A DNA stretch of 64,000 nucleotides, taken from positions 26,939 to 90,938 of the forward strand of contig CAJQUW010003213.1 in NCBI GenBank assembly GCA_907163375.1, written 5' to 3'. The position numbers and the translations under genes were made by a program. Source of the stretch: Prostheceraeus crozeri (taxonomy: Eukaryota > Platyhelminthes > Polycladida > Euryleptidae). Every line of letters begins with the position of its first letter. Position 1 is the stretch's first letter. The notes under the pieces are model-generated. The model searched no databases. It worked only from the letters and a program-made list of their open reading frames with translations, and was not told the DNA's origin. Below are positions 60,101-64,000 of the stretch, piece by piece.

Positions 60101-61170
60101 TGCCATGCTCCTACATCTGAGTGTTGTGGTCACTGTATGGAATTGACAGGGGTCGTGAAGTTGAAAGACAGTGAATGTCCTCTTGTCTCCTTCCCTGATA
60201 ACAAAAGTCAACAGATCCAGATATCTGATGTGGAGCTCAAGGTGCTTTATAGCCTAGGTACTATATTATATCTTATCCATAATTCTGTATATTTGGAACA
60301 ACCAAAACTAGGTTTTAAGAAAAATTAAATAACCGTCATGTCATGTTTAATGCACTGCGAGAAGATTGTAAATTTATTAATTTTTCTAGATAGATATTTT
60401 CATGTTTGAAAAATGTTGTTTAATGTCTCTTGTTAAACGACATCAGGCTTCAGCGTAAAATGACAACGTGAAATGCATCATTCTTGATTAACTCTTTCAA
60501 AAAATACTGATATGAATAATTTTCATTTGTTATTCGATGGTGTATCATCGAATGACACAGTGAAAAACAATGTATCATAATTTGCACATAAACAAATTAT
60601 GCAAATTTTGCAATTAAACAAAATTCTGTTGGTTACTCTACTTATCCAAGCATTGATTGAAAGGCCCTAATGTCTACTAGTCAGCATTGATTTTGCATTA
60701 ATTGATCTTATTAACGTTAATACAAAGAAAATTTCAGACTTTAGGGGACTCGATAATATGCTTTGCAATAAAATGAGATGATCATGAGCTAAATTGTTTG
60801 ATTTATGTCAAAACAATGCTGCTTCTGATGATTTAGCCTAAATGTTCCTGGTCATGATGTCTAATCCTGCTACTTTTTCAGGTGCGAGGAATGTGGGAAG
60901 GAGTTCATACAGCAAAGTAATTTTACGAGGCATAAGAGAACTCACACCAAAGAGCGCCCTTACAAATGCTCCACATGCGGTGAGCAGTTTTCTTACTCAA
61001 CATGTTTGAAGAAACATTTGAAGAAAGACCATGGCGTAGAACCACTTGAATGTGATTTATGCAAACGAACATTCCTTAATCATAGTAGCTTTGTCAGGCA
61101 TAGAACTGGTTGTCAATTCAAGGACATAGTAAAAAAGGAGGCAGAAGCAGATTCTGCTCAGTTTTTGTAA
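26756..61170 (+). CDS. C2H2 zinc-finger protein gene, five coding exons (whole gene span)
   Basis: Probable nuclear DNA-binding protein. Five exons with consensus splice sites and matching phases join to 1815 nt (604 residues plus stop). The N-terminal 139 residues are acidic and Ser/Asn-rich; residues 151-173 form an atypical C-x2-C-x12-H-x5-C finger; residues 198-335 are acidic with VKKEE-type strings; fingers 1-9 follow from residue 341 to near the end, the last one ending HRTGC instead of H-x-H. Linkers TGVKPY, TGETPY and TKERPY are typical of DNA-binding arrays. Introns of 11.4, 3.7, 11.8 and 5.7 kb carry transposons in either orientation. No specific orthologue recognised. Confidence 0.88.
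27174..30769 (+). other. intron 1, part before the hAT element
   Basis: No gene seen. A single hAT-like end, CAGCGGTCGGCAAC, lies near 29022, without a partner that I can identify. 29719-29964 is an open but featureless frame. Confidence 0.4.
31631..34742 (-). pseudogene. hAT transposase with BED finger, interrupted by a MITE
   Basis: Exon 1 (34742-34541) starts MAGRKADPIWAFYDKI and has a BED-type finger (C-x2-C, then LRTHQLKY). Donor GTGAGT at 34540 and acceptor CTTCTTTTCAG ending at 33588 join in phase. Exon 2 runs from 33587 to the stop at 31631, carrying the catalytic segment FDGWSN, VTDNAANV, and the C-terminal dimerisation block SASVERMFSSYGLVQSKLRN. A 380-bp insertion at 32981-33360 splits exon 2. 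Leaving out the insertion and its 6-bp duplication, the coding length is exactly 591 codons, with no other lesion seen. Confidence 0.88.
32981..33360. mobile_element. 380-bp MITE inside the hAT transposase
   Basis: Perfect 12-base inverted ends CAGGGATGCAAG / CTTGCATCCCTG. AATTTG occurs at 32975-32980 and 33361-33366, a 6-bp target duplication. The transposase reads through on both sides (IDSQI before, ARFVF after). Inner sequence contains TCCGGATTT repeats. Confidence 0.85.
35835..35945. repeat. 18-base minisatellite
   Basis: About six imperfect copies of an 18-base unit similar to AGGAGAACGAACATCAGA. The period is a multiple of three, which explains several open frames on both strands here; they are not considered genes. 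Confidence 0.75.
38040..38079. repeat. perfect hairpin
   Basis: ACTCCTAGATATA (38040-38052) is the exact inverse of TATATCTAGGAGT (38067-38079), with a 14-base loop. Could be a cruciform-prone site or a very short fold-back remnant. Confidence 0.8.
38594..38768 (+). CDS. zinc-finger gene coding exon 2
   Basis: Acceptor GCATTTTTAG ends at 38593; the first two bases complete a GAT codon with the single base left by exon 1. Encodes an atypical finger (C-x2-C-x12-H-x5-C in QCWGCRKEFTDMELF and HVTKSLC), then a Ser/Thr-rich tail. Donor GTAAGT at 38769, phase 2. Confidence 0.8.
38769..42491 (+). other. intron 2
   Basis: No gene supported. At 40785-41070 CGGGATTG/CAATCCCG strings recur, probably remnants of a small element. 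A 9-base hairpin, ACCAGTGAC with GTCACTGGT, lies at 42188-42226. Confidence 0.4.
42492..43034 (+). CDS. zinc-finger gene coding exon 3
   Basis: Acceptor TTGTGTTTCAG ends at 42491. 181 codons: an acidic Ser/Glu-rich region (EVEPMELGELKIDEG, VKKEEMEDAQDNDE) and then finger 1 (CFECNQEFHTNIGLLRH, VHG) and the first half of finger 2 (CGIVGCSKVF). Donor GTAAGT at 43035, phase 2, in the middle of finger 2. Confidence 0.88.
43171..46181. mobile_element. degraded hAT-like transposon
   Basis: Ends CAGGGTGCATAACGC and, inversely at the right, CAGGGTGTATAACGC. GGATATC lies at both borders (43165-43171 and 46181-46187), overlapping the end bases, so the exact cut is ambiguous. Inside, + strand fragments read VRPKYCATRWVENVAV near 44357 and, near 45134, SYGQASVERGSSVNKN, which resembles the C-terminal SVER block of hAT-type transposases. 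Multiple stops and shifts. A TCTTTCTTTTC-type stretch near 45380 is from the Lys/Glu-rich tail. Confidence 0.65.
46182..47329 (+). other. intron 3, stretch between elements
   Basis: No gene supported. The frame at 46752-46985 has four cysteines in its first 31 codons but no finger spacing or splice context. Confidence 0.4.
47892..52219. mobile_element. full-length hAT transposon, second type (4328 bp)
   Basis: Perfect 19-base inverted ends CAGAGGTGAACGCGGTTAA / TTAACCGCGTTCACCTCTG. CTAATGAG on both sides (47884-47891 and 52220-52227) is a perfect 8-bp target duplication. GCGGTTAA/TTAACCGC strings recur near both ends. It carries a leftward three-exon transposase. Confidence 0.93.
48448..51774 (-). 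pseudogene. hAT transposase (ZBED-like), three exons, one frameshift
   Basis: Exon 1 (51774-51422) has a BED finger: SRVWDNFKLV, CNLCEKKY, LLYHMKNQHP. Donor GTGAGT at 51421; acceptor CTATTTCAG ends at 50583; exon 2 (50582-49285) carries LVSITTDCWTNRQM, HGNASNMKKAL, HIGCLAHLLQLS and, after a one-base shift between about 49990 and 49930, NKTRWNSTVVML. Donor GTAAGT at 49284, acceptor TCTCTTTTCAG ending at 48697; exon 3 (48696-48448) carries WWRINQAKF and ATSAASERVFSVFGN, the dimerisation domain. The three exons total 1900 nt, one more than 633 codons, which agrees with a single-base insertion as the only lesion. Confidence 0.87.
53620..54104. mobile_element. hAT-type MITE (485 bp)
   Basis: Inverted ends CAGGGATGGTGA / TCACCATCCCTG, perfect over 12 bases. 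Flanks ATCATAGT and ATCATAAC match at 6 of 8, both differences being transitions. Interior AT-rich. Confidence 0.7.
54105..54799 (+). other. intron 3, last part
   Basis: No gene supported. It ends in the polypyrimidine tract and acceptor TTTTCATTTCAG before exon 4. The + frame at 54218-54481 is featureless. Confidence 0.4.
54800..55189 (+). CDS. zinc-finger gene coding exon 4
   Basis: The first base completes an AAA codon with the AA left by exon 3, and the finger split by the intron continues (NESALSDHKKRVHG). Four further complete C2H2 fingers follow: CVHCNAYF, CKECKHSF, CKVCGKAF and CEFCDKKF, with linkers TGVKPY and TGETPY. Donor GTGAGT at 55190, phase 2. A 120-codon antisense frame is a shadow. 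Confidence 0.93.
55190..59403 (+). other. intron 4, before the MITE
   Basis: No gene supported. It contains a 54-base palindrome (56446-56499) and, at about 58081-58250, two diverged copies of an 83-base unit starting AGGGTTGTAGAAGCGG / AGGGTTGTGTAGGCGG. Confidence 0.4.
56446..56499. repeat. 54-base palindrome with one mismatch
   Basis: Centre GTAC at 56471-56474. The inner 38 bases (56454-56491) are perfectly symmetric; the outer arms CAAGGAG / CTCCTTG continue the symmetry after a single mismatch. There is no unpaired loop, so it can extrude as a cruciform. Confidence 0.88.
59404..59755. mobile_element. hAT-type MITE, copy C, internally deleted, inverted (352 bp)
   Basis: Same CACAGAATTAGA / TCTAATTCTGTG ends as copies A and B, in opposite orientation, about 170 bp shorter. 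Flanks AGATGAAC and AGATAAAC match at 7 of 8. Confidence 0.86.
59756..60881 (+). other. intron 4, after the MITE
   Basis: Open frame 60068-60328 (86 codons, starting MEIKGTSTKIH, Cys/His-containing) has neither splice support nor family resemblance and is not called. The acceptor TACTTTTTCAG closes the intron at 60881. Confidence 0.4.
60882..61170 (+). CDS. zinc-finger gene last coding exon
   Basis: The first base completes an AAG codon. It encodes finger 7 (CEECGKEFIQQSNFTRH), finger 8 (CSTCGEQFSYSTCLKKH) and finger 9 (CDLCKRTFLNHSSFVRH, ending TGC), then a short acidic/basic tail and stop TAA at 61168. Confidence 0.93.
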
Positions 61171-63080
61171 CTATTTTTCGACTCATTTAATATTCTGTTG
61201 ATCATTGAGAAGTGATCAGCTGTACTTTCCCTCGTCGCTGGAAATGAGAATTGTATTTGTTTTTGGTGTTAAAGCGATGATTACTTTTCATTCCTTATAT
61301 CAATCATTTTATGTATAAGTTAACTTATCTTGGTGATGTAAACTTCTGTTATATTTTATCATGCGTTCGTTTTATATTAAACTCGCGATGCAGTCTTGTT
61401 TCAAATGTTTGTTACAATAGTAATCATGCTACTGAAGAAAATAATATGATAATAAAAAAATTTATATATTTGTGGTCACATATCGAAAAGGAAGTATTTC
61501 TACAATCATTCTGTTTATAACCAAAATTTCTCTGCATCACGAGTTGAATATTCCTTTTGTTATGGATTGTCGATCTTGTATTTAAAGCCTATCCGACTCT
61601 TTTCTCTTTTATTGTTTCTACATTTCTTCGGAAAAGTCTTCCAAATATTTCAAAGCGTATCAAAGAATTTAGGTGTTGGAAGTTTTACAAATTTATTAAC
61701 CTTTTTGATCGAGATTTGTAGAAGTAGATATAGCTGATGAATGTAGGTTCTTATGTTGACTGTTCTCGCAATTTTGTCATTATTTAACAAAACACATTCT
61801 TTGTTATTGCACTTCATCAGATAATGTCTTTTATACAAATTTCATCATTGAACATTGATAAATACATAATATTATGTACATAACTACATCCGATATGAGC
61901 ACACACAATCAACTGTTCTATATTCTACTGGACATCTAAATCCAACTTCATCCAAAGTAGCAATACTAATAATATTTCATACAATTATTGTGAATGAGTT
62001 TTATGTATGGTATATTTCTTCCATCGTGCCTTCTACCTGTGCTGAATACAAGTTTTCTGACTGCTGGCTGTTTTCTAAGTTACAGATGAAAGCTGAGTAG
62101 GGATGTGATTCACTTGACTATGTTTATGTATATTCGGCAACGAAATCGAGTGCTGCGTTGGCCGGTTTAAAGGAAAAGTTTCGAATTGTATGTAATACAC
62201 TCTTATTTTCTTCACGATTTATCATTCCTTCAGCATGTAAATTTGTTACCTTAAGGTTGTCCTTCTGGTGCATTGTCTTTTCTCAAAATTGTTGGGAAGT
62301 ATTTACTGCTGATCCTGTGCCTTCATCTCGCAATTTTTCATTTTACTCTTGCAAAATTTTGTACTCGCAAATAAAGTTTTCGAATTTGTAAATGTGAATT
62401 CTGATTCTATATCTGACAAGTAAACGCATGCTTCGACTCTGACTCCGAATAGAGGCTTGATAGAGAATCTTTGACTGGAGGCTGTATGAGGAATATCAAC
62501 ATAAAATTCAGAAACTTCTTCCTCTTGTTAATTTAATCTGATTTCCTATAACTTCTCCATTTGGATAAGGATGTTGTACAGAGATTTTTACATGTAGACT
62601 TTGTTTGCCAACACCTTTATCAATGGACCGTGAGCATGAAATTGAATGTGATGTCCTCAAGTTTGTCTAAGATAAATCTGAAGATGCCCATCACACTGTG
62701 CTTGTGACAGAGATTATTTATACGATCGATAAATTGAAAACAGCATCGGTAGCTGATGCTGACTGCATGATACCAAATTCAACAAAGGTCCGATTACGGA
62801 TGCGTTGAGAATTCCTTCCAGACCTGATGGAAATTAATTAGCCTTGTGTTCTCATTATTTAGATCAGGGATGCGGAGTCCTATCATTTTGATGGGACTCC
62901 GACTCCGGGTGCCATTAAGTATATAAAGCCTAGTTTTTTCAAAAAAAAAACTGGCAACCTACATTGCTTACCTGAACCTTGATAATTGCAGTATCAATTG
63001 TCAATCATTTTCGACAAAAGTTTATCAAATGTCGCTTTCAGTTGGATGCGTATGACTCGGCTCCTCCCATCTAGTTGATG
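61171..63080 (+). other. 3' untranslated region and downstream sequence
   Basis: Candidate polyadenylation signals AATAAA at 61451-61456 and 62370-62375. The true 3' end cannot be chosen. No further gene is supported. Confidence 0.4.
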
Positions 63081-63243
63081 TGTGCTTCACACGGTTTTTC
63101 TCCACTCTACCAGGCAGGAAAATCCCCGATCCTTCTCCAAAAAACATGAGTACACTTTCGACTTTAATCCCGGTGAAAAAAAACTGTCGGTCCATTGTCG
63201 GGAAGCCGACTCGGCATAATGACGGCAAAGGTCCTAATTCCCC

Positions 63244-63380
63244 GACTATCTGCCGACGAATCGGTGAGCCTACAATTCCCCGACTGTCTCGCCGACGCAC
63301 TACCGACAATTCCCCGACAGCCACCGACAATTCCCCGACAGCCTCCGACAATTCCCCGACAGCTGCCGCCGACAGCCGCC
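63244..63380. repeat. CCGACAATTCCCCGACAG minisatellite
   Basis: At least three near-identical copies of CCGACAATTCCCCGACAGC and several weaker ones to the left. The frames open here on both strands (Pro/Thr/Ser- or Gly-rich) are made by the repeat and are not called as genes. Confidence 0.78.
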
Positions 63381-63487
63381 GACATCTAATTATATGTTCA
63401 CATTCTTTTGATGAAATTACAGTTATAGCCTACTTGACGTTGTAGCAAAATATTGAAGAAATTTGCTGTTATTAGAGATGAATATTG

Positions 63488-63727
63488 TTGATCAAAGTCA
63501 TCCTGCTACGAAATGCTCCAAGGATCAACAGCAGAAAAACTCATGCTGCTAAAACCAAAACATTCGGAGGCAGTGACAAGAATAGCCCTACAATATTTAT
63601 ACATTATAAAAATGCTGCTGATCGGTGTCATCCTGCTACGAAATGTTCCAAGGATTAACAGCAGAAAAACTCAATGCTGCTAAAACCAAAACATTCGGAG
63701 GCAGTGACAAATAATCGCACAATAGGC
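63488..63727. repeat. tandem duplication, period 130 bp
   Basis: A block from TCATCCTGCTACGAAATG (63498) to CATTCGGAGGCAGTGACAA recurs 130 bases later (63628) with only a few changes. No coding. Confidence 0.85.
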
Positions 63728-64000
63728 TAGGCAAAATAGACTTGAGGTTGGAATAAATTGCAAGATTTTGTTTTTCACTTTTTATTGGTTCATTATGGTC
63801 TGGGCAACATTATGGCAAAATTTTATGAAAATTGCATCAGGTTTAGATATGCAATTCTGACATTTTTGTCAGAAATAATACAAAAGAAGCTATTCAGGAT
63901 TTAGTGCTTGTTTTTCCACAACAAATTATATATGTAATGGGCTCTCAATGAGTATGAAGTGTTTTCACGTGAAAAAGCATGCGGGCCGGTGTAAAATCCG

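Noticed and set aside
63025-63445. Pro/Thr/Ser-rich and Gly-rich frames
   Set aside because: Produced by the CCGACAATTCCCCGACAG repeat.
1-64000. tRNA, rRNA genes and CRISPR arrays
   Set aside because: No convincing cloverleaf, rRNA block or spaced repeat array was recognised by eye; a tRNAscan/Infernal run would be needed to exclude small RNA genes.

Overview
The window looks like animal nuclear DNA: AT-rich, gene-poor, with a multi-exon C2H2 zinc-finger gene whose introns are many kilobases long and full of DNA transposons. Nothing in it names the species. A marine invertebrate is my guess, from the type of mobile elements. Positions 1 to at least 12.9 kb, possibly to 14.8 kb, hold a decaying Polinton/Maverick (adintovirus-like) virus-transposon cut by the left edge of the window.

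Polinton region. A rightward unit carries a chromodomain integrase, a basic core-like protein, an F54H12.2-type capsid protein and an adenain-type protease with a frameshift. A leftward unit carries two tandem PC4-like proteins and then a 181-residue protein that I read as a complete TATA-binding-protein core with two repeats. A second rightward unit carries two tandem copies of a Polinton structural protein; the first has lost its ATG and the second has three in-frame stops. A leftward protein-primed DNA polymerase B has one in-frame TGA and what look like roughly 60-nt introns at its 5' end. A rightward acidic 151-residue protein of unknown role follows. Further right, a leftward zinc-finger/coiled-coil pseudogene has an intron of the same small size and may belong to the same element. 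No packaging ATPase and no terminal inverted repeat were found. The TBP-like plus PC4-like pair suggests that the element brought its own transcription-initiation factors, and I consider this the most interesting content.

Middle, 14.8 to 25.7 kb: no live gene. There is a tandem repeat of about 164 bp, a GC-rich minisatellite, a Tc1/mariner (IS630-like) transposase fossil carrying two copies of a CACAGAATTAGA-ended MITE inserted 32 bp apart, a long fold-back element, and a further hAT-type MITE.

Right, 25.7 to 64 kb: one zinc-finger gene on the + strand, reconstructed from five coding exons with matching splice phases (26756-27173, 38594-38768, 42492-43034, 54800-55189, 60882-61170; 604 residues). 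Its first intron holds a full-length hAT transposon with a perfect 8-bp target duplication, itself interrupted by a 380-bp MITE. Its third intron holds a degraded hAT-like element, then a second full-length hAT (perfect 8-bp duplication) nested in an older inverted-repeat pair, then another MITE. Its fourth intron holds a third copy of the CACAGAATTAGA MITE. The last kilobase contains a minisatellite and a 130-bp tandem duplication.
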